The position numbers and the translations under genes were made by a program. Below the pieces are notes generated by a model, which was not told the origin of the DNA, ran no database searches, and saw only the letters and a list, made by a program, of their open reading frames with translations. This document shows positions 24,001 through 36,931 of a stretch of DNA of 62,000 bases, piece after piece. Origin of the DNA: Adiantum capillus-veneris. Lineage: Eukaryota > Streptophyta > Polypodiopsida > Polypodiales > Pteridaceae. The stretch lies in assembly GCA_014529385.2 (NCBI GenBank), contig CM043953.1, positions 107,080,549-107,142,548 on the forward strand. The letters are read 5' to 3'. Each line of letters starts with the position of its first letter. Positions within the stretch are counted from its first letter, which is position 1.

Positions 24001-26269
24001 GTAAAGCAAGTCCTATCTAAGCTTCCCACTATTTCACCCCCCAAGTGGGACGAGCCATTCTATGTGAACCCTAGTGTGGGAAATGATACTTTGGGAGCAG
24101 TACTAATGCAAAAGGATCCCAAAACTTCTTTCATGCGCCCTATTTACTTCTCTAGTCGGGTCATGACCCCATTAGAGAAGGGATTCACCGAAGTAGGACA
24201 CATGGTTCTGGCACTGATGTTTGCTACCACGAAATTCCGCTCCTATCTCTTGCCTAGACCATTTGTAATCCTGACAATGGAAGAGGTTTTTCCTTATGTA
24301 ATTCGACACATGGATGTCTCATCTAGGATCTCAAAGTGGTTAATTAGACTACAAGAGTTTGATTACACCATGCAAGTAGAAAACTCCACCAGGGCTAGTC
24401 TAGCAGGAATTCTCACTCATCGCCACTACGAAAGGAAGCTGAAGGTCAACACGGAAGCAAAGGAAGGAACACCAGATAAAGAGAGCCCTAAGCTAGAGAG
24501 AGCTCACTCTCTTTTCTTTGACGGAGCATACAAGAGAACAATGGATCAGTCTGCAGCAGGCATGGTCATTTTCAATGAACAACAGGAAAGAGTATTCTCC
24601 ATGGGGCAGTTATCACACTCCCACTCTAGCAATGAGGCAGAATATGCAGCCCTAATCCTTGGGCTGGAACAATGTATTTCACAAAAAATTCAGCGCTTGA
24701 ATGTGTTCGGTGATGCTTTACTTTTGATAAGGCAGATAAAAGGCACCTGGGAGTGCAAGAATCAGGTTTTACTTGGTCAACTTCGCCAAGTTAAGGACCT
24801 TCTGAAGAAGTTTGAAGCGGTAAGACTCTTCCACATTCCCAGAGCAGAAAATCAAGAGGCAGATGCACTAGCTAAAGAAAGAATACAAGATGCTTCCATA
24901 GGAGAAATCAAATTAAAGCTACCCCTCTTTCAAGGCAGTGAAGCTATGCCTGATATCATCAGCTTCCTGAATACAGGGGAATGTCCAACAGGACACACGA
25001 AAGGCCAAAAACAATGGCTAGTAAGGAAGGCTACTAGGTACCGCCTTATAGACGACCACTTGTATTGTAAGGGCAAAGATCAAATTCTCAGGCGGGTGCC
25101 AACCTCCAGTGAAATCACCGAGCTAATCTCAAGCTGCCATGACGGCGTCTGCGGTGGTCATTTTGCTCTAGATATCACCAGTAGGAAGATTCTACAAGCA
25201 GGATACTTTTGGCCTAGTTTGAACAGAGATGTACACCATTGGTGTAAAACATGTAAGGCCTGTCAAGTACCCAGTGATCGCATGCTAACCTATGAGCCAC
25301 AAACCCCTATCATTTCATATGGTCCGTTTGAGAAATGGGGAATAGATGCAATTGGTCCCTTACCAAGGGCCCAATCAGGTAAACTATACATCATTGTGGG
25401 GGTAGACTACATGGGCAGAAGCAATGGCCACCACCCGCATTACAGCCCAAGAGGTGTCAAAGTTCATTTTTGAGCATATCGTTTGCCGTTTTGGCACTCC
25501 TCTTGAGATAATATCAGATAGAGGACCAGGATTAAGAGGTGATGTGGTAGGAGAACTGATGAAGAAGTTAGGCATCACACGTCGGCATTCCACACCATAC
25601 TATCCACAAGGCAATGGTCTGGTAGAGAAAGTAAATGGAATGATTTGCAAGATCATCACCAAACAGGTGAAAAACCATACAGGAGATTGGGATAAACATC
25701 TCATGGCAACTCTTTGGGCCTACAGAACAACGTTCCGAACATCACTAGGTTTCACCCCTTTCCATCTAGTTTATGGGAAGGAGGCAATTCTACCCATTGA
25801 GGTACAAATAGCCAGCTTACGAGTCTTGGCCAGCCAAACCCACCGTCCAATCTTAAACCTTAGAAACCACATCTTGGATCTAGAGAGACTACAACTGGAT
25901 AGGGAAGAAGCAATCAATCACTATGCGGCACAGGCAAAAAGACGCCGACTCACTTTCAATCAAGGGCTTAAAGAGAAAGGACTGGAAAAAAGCATGTTAG
26001 TGCTGCGATACGACAACAGATTTGATACCAGGAAGGATAAGAAATTTCAGCCCAGATGCGAAGGACCATTGATCATCAAGAAACGCTACGCCAATGGCAG
26101 CTATAACCTGATGGAGGCAAATGGGAGAATTCACAAGACTAGAGTCAATGGATGGAGATTGAAGAGGTATTTTCTAAGGTTTGACCCAGAATTCGTGCTA
26201 GACATTCCGGAAGAGGGAGAACCCTCTAACTCTACAGCTGAAGAAACTGAAGAAGGGCTAGAAGCATAA
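21029..26269 (+). pseudogene. E2 gag-pol polyprotein, one stop and two frameshifts
   Basis: ATG 21029 (MESVSFPTF). Gag with YNALPQATKNAW and a knuckle CYNCGEDGHGMYYC; protease YIDGGAQICVM; a TAG at 22637-22639 where E4 reads through; RT from about 23200 with EWVSPVVVTPKKNGKWRVC. A frameshift near 23575 lies next to the NAPA motif. RT continues with FKDDF where relatives have F(I/M)DDF, then RNase H and the second RNase H (FFDGAYKR, SNEAEYAAL, GDALLL, EADALA). Integrase zinc site HDGVCGGHF to CKTCKAC; a short deletion near 25415 shifts the frame; then SDRGPG, LVEKVNG and the C-terminal domain to TAA at 26267-26269. Confidence 0.9.
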
Positions 26270-26298
26270 ATGCCTCTAGCCAAAAGAGAGAGGGCTGA

Positions 26299-26659
26299 TG
26301 ATATCCGGATTTTGGAAAATCAAAGAAAAAAAAAAAAAACTCATTTCACCCCCCCCCCCCCCCCCCCCCCCCACTCTCAGTACCCCCCACCGTAACTCAT
26401 CTTTCCCTTCCCGCCCCACGGGCATCAGATAAAACTCTCGCACTCTCTCCCCCTCATTTTCTTTACATACCATCCTCCCCCTTCCCCCCCCCCCCGATTT
26501 ACCCTCCCCGGCCAGGTAGAAATTAAGAAGAAACCCCCCCAACCCCTCTCTCGTTCTCCCTCAGTGTGAGCCGCGTGAGACCACCCCCCCCCCCCCCCCC
26601 CCCCCCCCCCCTCACTCTTACACTCACCCCTCTCCCATTACCCTTTACCCTCTACCCTA

Positions 26660-26695
<36 letters not shown>

Positions 26696-26965
26696 CTCTT
26701 CCCCACCCTCCTTTGGCCTCATTCTCTCCCCCCCGGCCCGCGGATATATATTCCCCCCCCCCCCCCCCCCCCCCCTCCCTCTTCCCCACCCTCCTTTGGC
26801 CTCATTCTCTCCCCCCCGGCCCGCGGATATATATTCCCTCCCCCCCCCCCCCCCCCCCCATTGACTTAGTTGTCCTTCATCCTTAAGCCCATGCAAGACA
26901 CACCACCCTCCCCCTCTCCCTCTCACGCCTTGCGGCAGCACGCCAACTCTCTCTCTCTTTCTCAT
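26299..26965 (+). repeat. E2 3' LTR, 5' third only
   Basis: Matches the start of the 5' LTR from TGATATCC through the long poly-C runs (26349-26372, 26584-26610, 26661-26692, 26753-26775) to actctctctctttctcat, where it stops. An internal segment with ggcccgcggatatatatt is duplicated (about 26735 and 26815), unlike the 5' LTR. Confidence 0.85.
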
Positions 26966-27013
26966 CTTCCTCCTAAAGATATGAATATCTCTAGGCTTGG
27001 GGGAGGGCTAATA

Positions 27014-29086
27014 TGAGTGGCATAAAATGGTAACCATCTTTTTGCAACATTTGTCAGCCTACTCAACGTCCTCTTCCTCATATGTGTATATATTTTTCTA
27101 CGCTATTAAGTTATCTAGAATAAATTCCCCCTCTTCGTTTAACCTTTGTGGCGACACATACATTATACTCTTCCCAAAAATGTCACCTTAGTCATATATT
27201 TATATTACCACCCTTTTCTTTTTTGCTTTGTAAATAGAATAAGCATACAATAACCAACTATATACCCCCAAACTTTCTTATCTCTTGTGAATTAGTAGTA
27301 GAAAAATAATATATCCATCTTCCACCCCATATAGATAAATTCCTATGGAAATCAACTCTCCACTTGTCTTTACCAAAGATTATGGTCCCTCTCTACAAGT
27401 CTTCTATGCCCCCTACATAGGTGGCCCAATATCTCTTAAGAATATACATATAGTTTCTCTCCTTTCAAAAAGACTCCAATTGTATATTCTTTTCACAAGC
27501 AAATAATATTGGGCCCTCCTCTATTTGTTTAAGCATCATAGCCTTTTGAAAAAGCATGATTCCCCTTGGATGCATACAAGCAAAGGGTCCATACAAGAAG
27601 ACTTGGAAGCAAAAGGTTCCCTAGCCTAGTGTGGACCTTCCAAACCGAATTCCTTGGTGCATGGGCGTGAAGAATAGTCCAAATTCATATCAAACATGTT
27701 AAGAAGGTTAATTTTGCCTTTTGAAGCATGTCATTCCGAGCTACAGGTAAAACGTTATGGTCAAAATAGTGTAAATCTGTCAGATTCACAGCAAAAGGGA
27801 ACTGTAAATCAAATAAATCAAGAGGGTGAGATCTTATTTTTCCCCTACTCATCTTCTAGAAGAGCAATGAGTGTTCAATGTCACTTGCATGTGATGGGAC
27901 GAACCTAAAGATGCTTTCTAAATGACAAGACAGACAAGTTGAGATACCCCGCAGGAGCCACCCGTAGGGCCTCATGGTGGGGCCCACCTACATTATGCAC
28001 CCCTATGGAGCGTTCACGGTCTACAATGATATTTTTGGTGAATAAATAGTCCCTTTTATGTCCAATATTCAATGAGTGGTCAAAGGACACTTAATTAGGT
28101 CTAATCACTTACTCTAATTAAGTGTAGCATAATCCCACTCCTACACAAACTATAAATAGCCCCCCTTGGAGAGACTCAAGGACACACACCTATATTTTCA
28201 ACTTCATGTTGTTTTCTTGATCAATAGTAGAGAAAAACAACTACTCCTCTCTCCATTCAATCCTCCTAAACCCACTTTGGGAAGTGCACTAATCTATTCT
28301 CCACTCTTTCCATTCTACAATCTCTTACTCCATCAACCCAATAATTCATTTGTAGCACCTCAATAACTTGTAAATATATCATGATCTCTCTCATGGTTAT
28401 GTTAATGATCATGAAATCATCTTCAAAACTTTCAAGTGTTGCAATTCGTGATGGTTAGCCAGCGTCTGTCCTCCCTTAAAAGGTGTGCGAGAAATCAAGT
28501 AAGTGTTCTATTTCAATTTACCATTGGTTTGTTTCTCCACACTATTCAATTGTCTAAAGAAATTTCTCACTCCAACTCTCTTTTGCTTCATTACATATGC
28601 ATGTGGCTACCTCTCATGGTGATTTTATTTTGTGTCACGGCATTGCATAGATGGAGATGAGCTCTCTATGCAAAGTGTGTTAGTTTTGATGTAAGTGATT
28701 CTCTTGTGTGTTTGAGAGGCAAGTCTTGTGCGCATGATTTTTTTGATGAGTGCTTGAGAGAGGAAGAGTTTGGATGTATTATGGGTATTCTTATGGGGAG
28801 AAGGTGAATTCTATTCCACAAATTGCATATTTCATTTTGATGCACGGCATTGGGTTGCATAATCGTTGATGGTGTTCAAGTGTCCAAAGTGTATATAGAG
28901 TAAGGGGGTTTTCAAAGTGTGTTGCTTGAGTGGGTGAGTGCAAGTGTTATTTTTTGATTGGTTTCCTTCTCCACTCCCAAAAGAAGGTGGTGCCCCAAGT
29001 AGTGTGCGTACCTCTTTACGACATTTTGTGAGGGTAGGCCCCATTGGTTTGGGTTTAGAGGCCCCATTTCAAAAAGCTCGCCCTCA
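27014..29086 (+). repeat. E3 LTR (about 2.07 kb)
   Basis: Starts about TGAGTGGC after the purine tract and ends GCCCTCA. TATA box TATAAATA at 28151-28158. Composition is AT-rich, unlike the C-rich LTRs of E2/E4. No coding ORF in it is credible. Confidence 0.65.
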
Positions 29087-29109
29087 TAAAGTGGTGCCCC
29101 CACTGAGGA
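28965..29109 (+). promoter_or_regulatory. E3 U5 hairpin, PBS-like repeat and primer-binding site
   Basis: CCTTCT (28965-28970) pairs with AGAAGG (28982-28987) around an 11-nt loop. TGGTGCCCC (28988-28996) follows directly. The PBS TGGTGCCCCCACTGAGGA begins at 29092, again 104 nt downstream. The stem sequence differs from E1/E2 but the pairing and position are kept. Confidence 0.75.
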
Positions 29110-29143
29110 ACATATTTCCAAGTTACCTTCAAATTTTTTAGTG

Positions 29144-29358
29144 ATGAGCAATGGAGTTTCCCATATATCCATTTCATTTTGCACAACCACATTAGAGTAA
29201 ATGTTCACATAGATAGAAAAGTCTTTTTCCAGCAACGCATTGTTTTTATGTTTGGTGCAGAAAGACTTAGAGAAATACTGGCATCACCCAATCCAATTAT
29301 ACTTCCAATCATCAATTATGAAACTTCTTTTGATGTTCACGTTTTCATTTTGTTTTAA
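29144..29358 (+). pseudogene. E3 leader ORF-C, first copy (frameshifted start)
   Basis: From about 29185 one frame encodes VNVHIDRKVFFQQRIVFMFG, LREILASPNPIILPIINY and an end VFILF before TAA (29356-29358), a clear ORF-C. The best start (ATG 29144) is in another frame, so a small indel lies near 29150-29185. Confidence 0.5.
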
Positions 29359-29438
29359 AGCCGAAACAAGAGTGGTGAAGGGGTGCTCAAGGCCATATGA
29401 AGGAACGAGGTCTTCAAACCAACAACGAGGAGTAGCAC

Positions 29439-29651
29439 ATGAATCACGATCAAAACAATGAACCTTTTAGGCCTATTGCTCGGCAATCCATTCATATAAT
29501 CATTGCAACTAAGTTTAGGTTTCAATCTATCATAAGGAGGATATTTGGATCCACTTGCCTCAATGAAATCAATGCTTCAATTAATCCATTTATTCTACCT
29601 ATGATAAAGTACGAATTAACAATGGATGTGTACATCTTCATTTTAATGTAA
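29439..29651 (+). CDS. E3 leader ORF-C, second copy
   Basis: Intact, 70 residues, starting MNHDQNNEPF. It keeps the ORF-C order with FRFQSIIRRIFG, INPFILPMIKY and an end YIFILM before TAA. It is nearer to the second ORF of E5 (41330-41542) than to the copy just upstream, so the duplication predates the split of E3 and E5. Confidence 0.6.
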   Translation: MNHDQNNEPFRPIARQSIHIIIATKFRFQSIIRRIFGSTCLNEINASINPFILPMIKYELTMDVYIFILM

Positions 29652-29736
29652 TCAGATTTATAGTGTCAACAATCTTGTGCGGCTCGTAAGAGAAAAGTTT
29701 CTTTAAAAAAAAGAAATTTCAAAAAGTCTAAACAAA

Positions 29737-32700
29737 ATGTCAAGTTCTTTTCCCACGTTCTATGCAAGAAGTGGGGAAGATGCGCAAGAGTTTCTTGACA
29801 ACTTGGAGATGGCACATCTCATATCCGGGAGAGATGAAGAGGAAGTAAAGCTATGAGCCTTCCCGTTGGTTCTAAAAGCAGAAGCTAAAGCATGGTATGA
29901 GACCTTGCAACCCCAAATCAAGTCCAATTGGGAGAGACTGCGAGCAAGCTTCCTCTCCAAGTTCGGGTAAGGTGATACTTCTGAAGGACTATGGAAATGT
30001 CTTATTGGACATAAGCAGGTATCACTTGAAGACTATCCCTCTTATGAAGCAACCTTTGTCAATCTATGGGGTAGGTGGGAGGCTACATTAGAAAATCATG
30101 GTGGTGCACCTAACTTTCTAAAAAAAGAGAGATTCATGGTTGGCTTGTATCCACTTTTAAAGGCTGAAGTAGAGCTAAAATTCCCATCCACCTTCGAAGA
30201 AGCACGTGAGGTAGCCATCATCAAGTTTAGAAAACTACACTTCCAAGCACATAGAGCAAGGGGTTTGAATGAAGTGAGTGAGAGGGAGTCTTCACAAACC
30301 ATGGAAGCACCAATTAGGGCCCCTCTTGCACAATCTTTACAAATAGGAGATAACTCTCAACAAGAGGTTTTACAAAGGCTAACTCAACAGCTTGAGAACC
30401 TCACTCTGAATCTAGTATAGGGCCTACCTCAACAACGACAACCAAGAGAAGGGAATCGCAATCAACGAAGACAAGCTCAAGAGTTGCGATGTTGGAATTG
30501 CAATGAAATGGGCCATGGCATGTACAATTGTCCACATCCAAGGCGACTTTCGGGAGACATATATCCCCCCAGACCGCCTCCTCTCACTGTGCAGCAAGAA
30601 ATAGCTCAAGGCCCACAAATCCTTCGTCGACCACCACCACCAGCAAATATACCTCCCGTCCCACATGAGGAGGAAGAAAGAGGAGTCAACATCATCAAAC
30701 TAGAAGAGGTAATAGATGAGCATACTCTAAACTTTGATGTTATGCCGCTAGAAAAACGCACAAGAGCACATGATAAGGATGAAGACATGAGAAGTGAAGG
30801 AACAAATTCAGCCAGAAGGGACAAGAAGAAGAAGTCAAAGATGGAAGAAGCTGAAAGTAGCAGGAAGAAAATATGAAGGCGAAGGGAAATTGGTATCAAC
30901 GACTTCTCATTGGGAAAGGAGCTAGAGCCCTACAACATCTTGGAGGATTCACAAACCCAAAAGCCAAACATTTCATGGCCTCAACTTCTACACCTATCGG
31001 CCAAAGTAAGAAGACAATGGCCAAAGTTGGTAAGTACAAGAATTCCAAAAAAGAAAGCAAATCTTTCCATTAAGGTTGTGGCCTCAAAGCTACAAAAAGA
31101 TGTGGAACCCATTGTGGATGCTTACATAAGGGGTAAAAAGGTGTCTAATGTATATGTTGATGGTGGAGCTCAAATGTGTGTGATCACGGAAAAATCAATG
31201 AACAAGTTAGGATTGAAATTACAAAGTCCTCTAATTGTCAAGCTAGGCTAGCCAACAACTCAAGTGTGAAGTGTTTGGGGATCATTGAAAATGTAAAAGT
31301 CTCTGTATGTAACATAGATGCACGAGTGGATATGTATGTCATGCCAGCTAAGGGGGAGGGCTATCCCATCATCCTAGGGAGGCCTTGGCTCATTGCTGTG
31401 AATGCAGATCAAAAATGGGGAAGTGGTCGTTTGATTCTTAAGAAGGGTCAACCGGTGGTGTATGATTGGCGAGAAGGAAAGCAACTAGATATCAACTATG
31501 AAACCACGGCAGATGAAGAGAGCGAGGAGGAGAGTCCTTACTCAAGTGATGAGGAAGCATCAACCAGTGCATCAACCAGTGAAGAGGAGTCTTCTTTGGA
31601 GGTAATGGGAATTGTATTCAACGCCAACACTCAAGATGTTCCTGTAGAAGAAAAGCCAACAGACAATCACACACGAGGGGATGAAAGATGCCACCACCTT
31701 GAAGAAGGATTTGAGAAGATGCTTGCAAAAGATCTTACTTGTGAGGAGAAGAGGTCCTACATCAATATGTTAAGGAGGTATCCCAATTTTTTTATCACTG
31801 ACTACTCACAAATAAGAGTTGTAGATGTAATAGAGCATCGAATTTAATTGAAACAAGGGACCAAACCCGTGGCTCAAAAGTTAAGGCGACTAGGATCTGT
31901 GCAACAAAAGGCTCTCCCACAAGAAGTGAATCGACTCTTGAAGGCTGGCTTCATCTATCCAGTATCCAACTCCGAATGGGTATCACCTATTGTAGTCACT
32001 CCCAAGAAGAATGGTAAGTGGAGGGTCTGCGTGGATTACAAACCCCTCAATGTTGCGACAAAGAGGGACCACTTCCCTCTCCCTTTTCAAGATGAAATTT
32101 TGAATGAAGTAGCAGGTCACGAATGCTACACTGTGTGTGATGGGTATTCAGGATATTTTCAAATTAGAATAGCAGAAGAGGACCAACCAAAAACCACCTT
32201 CATCACACCTTGGGGATGTTTTGCATTCAGAGTAATGCCTTTTGGGCTCACCAATGCTCCTAGCACCTTCATGAGATTCACAATATTTGTATTTCAGCCA
32301 TTCTTTGGAAAATCTATAAGAGTCTTTATGGATGATTTCTGTATTTATAGTTGTAGATCACTTCCCTGCCAAAAGGTTGAAGAGGGGCTTAAGAGGCTCC
32401 ATCAATTTGGGGGGCAACTCAACCCAGAGAAGTGTCATATTGGTGAATCTCAGGTGGTTTTGCTAGGCCATGTGGTTTCTTCACAAGGAATTCAAGTGGA
32501 TCCCTCTAAAGTAGAGGCCCTTTTGTCATTATCTCCACCAACAACAACTAAGGAGCTAATGACCTTCAACCACAAAGTGAGGTACATGTCTCGTTTCATC
32601 CATCTCCTAGCAGAAGCCATCGCCCCTTTGCATAGGTTGGCAAGCCAATCTACATTTGGATGGGGGAGGGAACATGCAAAATGTTTTGAGGAAGTGAAGG

Positions 32701-35054
32701 GCATTCTTAGCTCTCTCCCAATCCTAATGCCACCAGATCCAAAGGAGACCTACTATGTCACTCCAAGTGTAGGTTTCGAAGCAATTGGTGTTGTTTTGAT
32801 GCAAAAAGATCCTAAAACATCATACATGAGGCAGATCTATTTTGCAAGCAAGGTGATGACTCTGGCCGAGAAGGGATACACTGAAATGGAGAAAGTGGTC
32901 TTTGCAATCTTGTTTGCGGTAAGGAAGTTTCGATCGCATCTTCTCCCTGTGCCATTTGTTTTTCTCACCTTAGAGCACAATCTACCATATGTAGTACGAC
33001 ACATGAGCCTCTCATCTAGAATAGCAAAGTGGGTGCTTAAACTCCAAGAATTTGAATACACTTTCCTTGTAGAAGATAGCACAAGAGCAGGACTTGCAGA
33101 CATTCTCACCTACAAAGTGAGAGAAAGGGAAGGATCACGACTACAAATAGAGGAAGGCTCAAAACAGTTCAAAGTGAAGGAGATTGATAATGCCCATACT
33201 TTATGCTTTGACAGAGCTTATCAACGCCAACAAGACAAAGCAGCAGGGGGAATCATCATTTTGAACCCACAAAAGGAGGTAATGGTTAGAAAAGGTATCA
33301 CTCTACCCAGTGTTCACTCTAACAATGAGGCTGAGTATGCTGCTCTAACCCTTCGGTTAGAAGAATGCAAAGAAATAGGCATACAAAGACTTATTATAAA
33401 AGGTGATTCTTTGCTAGTGGTCAGGAAAATCCAAGGGACTGGAGGTGCAAGAATCGTACATTGTTTGAGTGGCTTAGTAGTGTAAGAGCTTTGATGAAGG
33501 GTTTTAAAGCAACACAGGTACAACACATTGTGAGAACTCATAACAAGGAAGGCAGACTTACTCGCAAATGAAAAGCTTCAAATGGTGGTAGGAGGTGTGA
33601 AACTATATGAACCCAAATATCAAGGTCAAGAGGAGCTAAAAGACATTATCTTCTTTCTACAAGCAGGTGAGTGTCCCAAACACTTAGACAAGGTGCAAAG
33701 ACATAGACTAGTTAAGAAGGCCACACCTTACCAGTTGATCGGGGATGATTTATATCACAAAGGGAAAGATTTGGTCTTGAGGAGAGTACCAGGTGTGCAA
33801 GAGATAGAGAAAATTCTTATTTCATGTCATGATGATGTCTGTGGTGGTCACTTTTCTCAAGATATTACAAGTAGGAAGATTTTACAAGCAGGGTTTATTT
33901 GGCCGAGCTTACATCGTGATGTCCAATATTGGTGTAAGGCATGTAAGCCATGCCAAATTGCTGGGGATAGACGACTAACATATGAGCCTCGAGTCCCAAT
34001 AATATCTTATGGCCCTTTTGAAAAGTGGGGTGTGGATGCAATAGGTCCCCTACCTCGTACTTCTACAGGGAAGGTTTTCATCATCATGGGTGTTGACTAC
34101 ATGACACGATGGGTGGAAGCAACAAGCACAACCCGAATCACAGCTGAAGAGGTATCAAAGTTTATTTTTGATCATATTTGTAGTAGGTTTGGAACACCCC
34201 TAGAAATCTTATCAGATCGAGGCCCGGGTTTTAGGGCTGACCTTCTGAATGATCTCTTGAGGAGGTTAAAAGTGAAACACCTGCATTCCACACCCTACTA
34301 TCCTCAATGCAATGGATTGGTGGAAAAAGTGAATGGAATGATATGTAAGATCATTTCTGAGCAGGTTGTGGACCGGCCTAATGATTGGGATCGCCATTTG
34401 ACGGCTGCTCTTTGGGCGTATAGGACATCTTTCAAGGTATCTACCCAATTCACCCCTTTTCATCTAGTTTATGGACAGAAGGCACTTCTCCCCATTGAGG
34501 TAGAGCTCTCAAGCTTGCGCGTTCTTGCAAGAGTGGCAAAAAAACCAAAAGAGGTTCTACATGAAAGGATCTTAGATCTCCAACGACTTGAGCTAGATAG
34601 AGAAGAGTCCATTGATCACTACATCACCAAAGCGACAAGCCAAAGGGGTAAAATCAACAAGAAGCTCAAGGGGAAAGGATTGAAGGAAGGTATGTTGGTT
34701 CTTCGCTATGATAACCGACTTGATACTCGACTTGACAAAAAGTTTTTGCAAAGATGGGAGGGTCCTTTCATGATAAAAGCAAAGTTTGGGAATGGTAGTT
34801 ACAGATTAGCAGATTTATCAGGAAAACTCCACAAGACCAGAGTCAATGGATGGAAATTAAAGCCCTACTTTCAACGTATCAATCCGTTGATAGGCAGTCA
34901 TCTACCTACATCGTCTAAGCTCCAAATTGACATGGCTCCCTTCGGCTTGGCAAATGCTCCACCTATTTTTAAAGCTTTGATGTGCAAAGAAGAACTAGCC
35001 TTGGAATCTGAACATACCCAAGGCAACCCTCCCATCTCCGATTTATGGGATTGA
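29737..35054 (+). pseudogene. E3 gag-pol polyprotein, many stops
   Basis: ATG 29737 (MSSSFPTFYARSGEDAQ). Stops in frame at 29854 (TGA), 30418 (TAG) and 30874 (TGA); frameshift near 31225; TAA at 31845; frameshift near 33450. Domains: gag; knuckle CWNCNEMGHGMYNC; protease YVDGGAQMCVI; RT with EWVSPIVVTPKKNGKWRVC and FMDDF; RNase H; second RNase H with NNEAEYAAL and GDSLLVV (its first motif reads CFDRAYQR, losing the usual FDG); integrase with HDDVCGGHF, CKACKPC, WGVDAIGP, SDRGPGF, LVEKVNG and a WEGPF domain. The C-terminus has an extra tail with PFGLANAPPIFKALM, which looks like an RT motif. TGA 35052-35054. Confidence 0.88.
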
Positions 35055-35175
35055 GGTAATGAAAAGCAGGTCTAATGGAGTAAAAGAGTGCATGACACTC
35101 CTCCTATTGAAAAAAAAAAAAAGTGGAAAAGGAAAAATGACCAAAAAAAGAGAAAAAAAAAAGAAGAAAAAGAAG

Positions 35176-36931
35176 CAACTTTATATGTTTCCCAGTCTGT
35201 TTTTCAACCACAACTTTGAAATTCTAAAAATGCATAAACACCTCACTTTTTTGCTTGTTGAATAGACCCATACATTCCTTGTATGGTCATCAATGAAGCT
35301 CACATAGTATCTATCCACCCATAGATGCAGTCTTTGCCGGTCCCCATACATCTATATGCACTAAATCCAATGCATTCCTGCTTACATGCTTATCATGAGG
35401 AAAGGATGTTTTTGCCTTCTTTCCAAATTGACAAGTTTCACATACTTTTTGCATTTCAACAACTAGAAACGTAGGTAAAAGTGTAACCATCTCTTTAGTC
35501 TGCATCATTTTTAGCCTTTGCAAATTTACATTACCAATACGTTTGTGCCAAATCTCTATATCTGGAACAACACCTGCACCTCATGCAAACATGGCAACAT
35601 TCACCTCGGCCACATGTACATCTAACGTAAACATTCTTCCCACTTTCTTTCCTTGCGCAATCAGACTTCCATCCTTCTTATGCTCTTTGACAAAGAGACC
35701 ATTGGAGTTAAACCTAACCTGTAAACCGTGCTCAACCATTTTCCCAACAGAAACCAGGTTCTTTGTAATGTTGGGTACATGTAGTCCATCAGCTAGGTAC
35801 TTCACTTTACCATCTATCATAGACAACGATACATTTCTTGTATGCATAATAGCATGTGCAGTATCATTCCCAGCTTCTACATAATCAGGACTTTGTAAAG
35901 TCTACATTTCCTTAAACCATTCACCATGGCTGGTCATGTGATTAGATGCACCAGAATCCACATACCAGACATTATCACTATATTTTTCCACATTTACAGA
36001 TATAGTATTCAACATGTGCTGCATCACAAATAGCCTCGTGGACTCATACGCATTCCTGCTAGTAGTTGCCACTTGTGTGGATAGTCACGGTCAAAGTGAC
36101 CATGTCTTCCACATCCCCAACAAACTACATTTTTGTGTTGACCTGCATTATTGTGCTGCACATTTCCACGCCTGCTTGGACTCCCCCTGCCTCAAAAGTT
36201 TCCTCAACCACCACCTGTGTTCTAACCATGATTGATTTTTCTATTGTGCTTGGTGGTTGCCTCTTCCTTGGCCTTGTCCATGACATGTACCACGTCCTCT
36301 TCCTCTTCCTCTATTTGTTGAAATGGACCTATTCAGAATTGTTTCCACCTTGTGCAGAGGAGTCTTCCTCTAGTTCCTTCTCTTCCACAATCAATAAGGA
36401 CACCAAATCTGTAAACAATGGAATATTCTCTCAAAGAGGGGTGCCAGTTTTCAATTGTTTGTATTCAGGACCTAAACCTCGACTTCTACTTTATCATCAT
36501 CATCAACTGTAACACCAATCGATGCAAGTGACTCACAGTGGACAAACTTTTCTTCTGCTTAGTATTTAGCTCAGTCTTCAACTGCAGCTTCCTTGCCTTA
36601 GTATTAGTCACATTCAATGACACGAAAGTGTCCCAAGCCTCCTTAGGATATTGAACATCATGTATATGCCCAATCATAGTGTCATGTACACTGACAGAAA
36701 GCCAATACATGACCTTCCAGGCCCCCTGGTTCCGATCTTTAATGTCTTAATTTGTGCAGCACCCGCACCTTCCTCTGGCAGGGTTGGTGCTACCTCATGC
36801 TCTCCATCAATGTAGTCCCAATAACCTTTGACCATAAGGAAATTGGTCATCCTGAACTTCTAAGCATGGAAGTTGTTCTTGTCAAGCTTCTCACTGACAA
36901 CCTGGTTAATCCCATCATTGTTGGATGACAT
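35176..36931 (-). pseudogene. Copia gag, protease and integrase N-terminal part
   Basis: Gag ATG at 36931 (MSSNNDG), with LDKNNFHA followed by a TAG where a Trp is usual; YPKEAWDTFVSL; a knuckle CWGCGRHGHFDRDY at about 36135-36095 whose last Cys is Tyr; protease WYVDSGASNHMT at about 35965-35930 with the catalytic DSG; VKYLADGLHVPNITKNLVSVGKM; the GAG-pre-integrase end CETCQFGKKAKTSF; integrase start LVHIDVWGPA, a TAG, then YYVSFIDDHTRNVWVY. It stops at about 35176 after KHIKLL. The stretch with the second and third catalytic residues, up to about TVYIMNR, is absent here and at 17519. Confidence 0.85.

Larger units (their letters stand above)
26966..35175 (+). mobile_element. E3: gypsy retrotransposon with LTR and internal region, no 3' LTR
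   Basis: A short piece ending in a purine tract (cttgggggagggctaa) at 26966-27012 is followed by an LTR (about 27014-29086), PBS (29092), two ORF-C genes, and gag-pol 29737-35054. After a purine/A-rich stretch the copia sequence resumes at about 35176 with no second LTR. So an internal 3' end precedes the LTR, as expected if a tandem LTR-internal-LTR-internal array lost parts at both sides. Family differs from E1/E2 but shares the U5 design. Confidence 0.75.

Noticed and set aside
26566-26965. Proline-rich and glycine-rich ORFs
   Set aside because: Homopolymer and CT repeats in the truncated E2 3' LTR; composition artefact.
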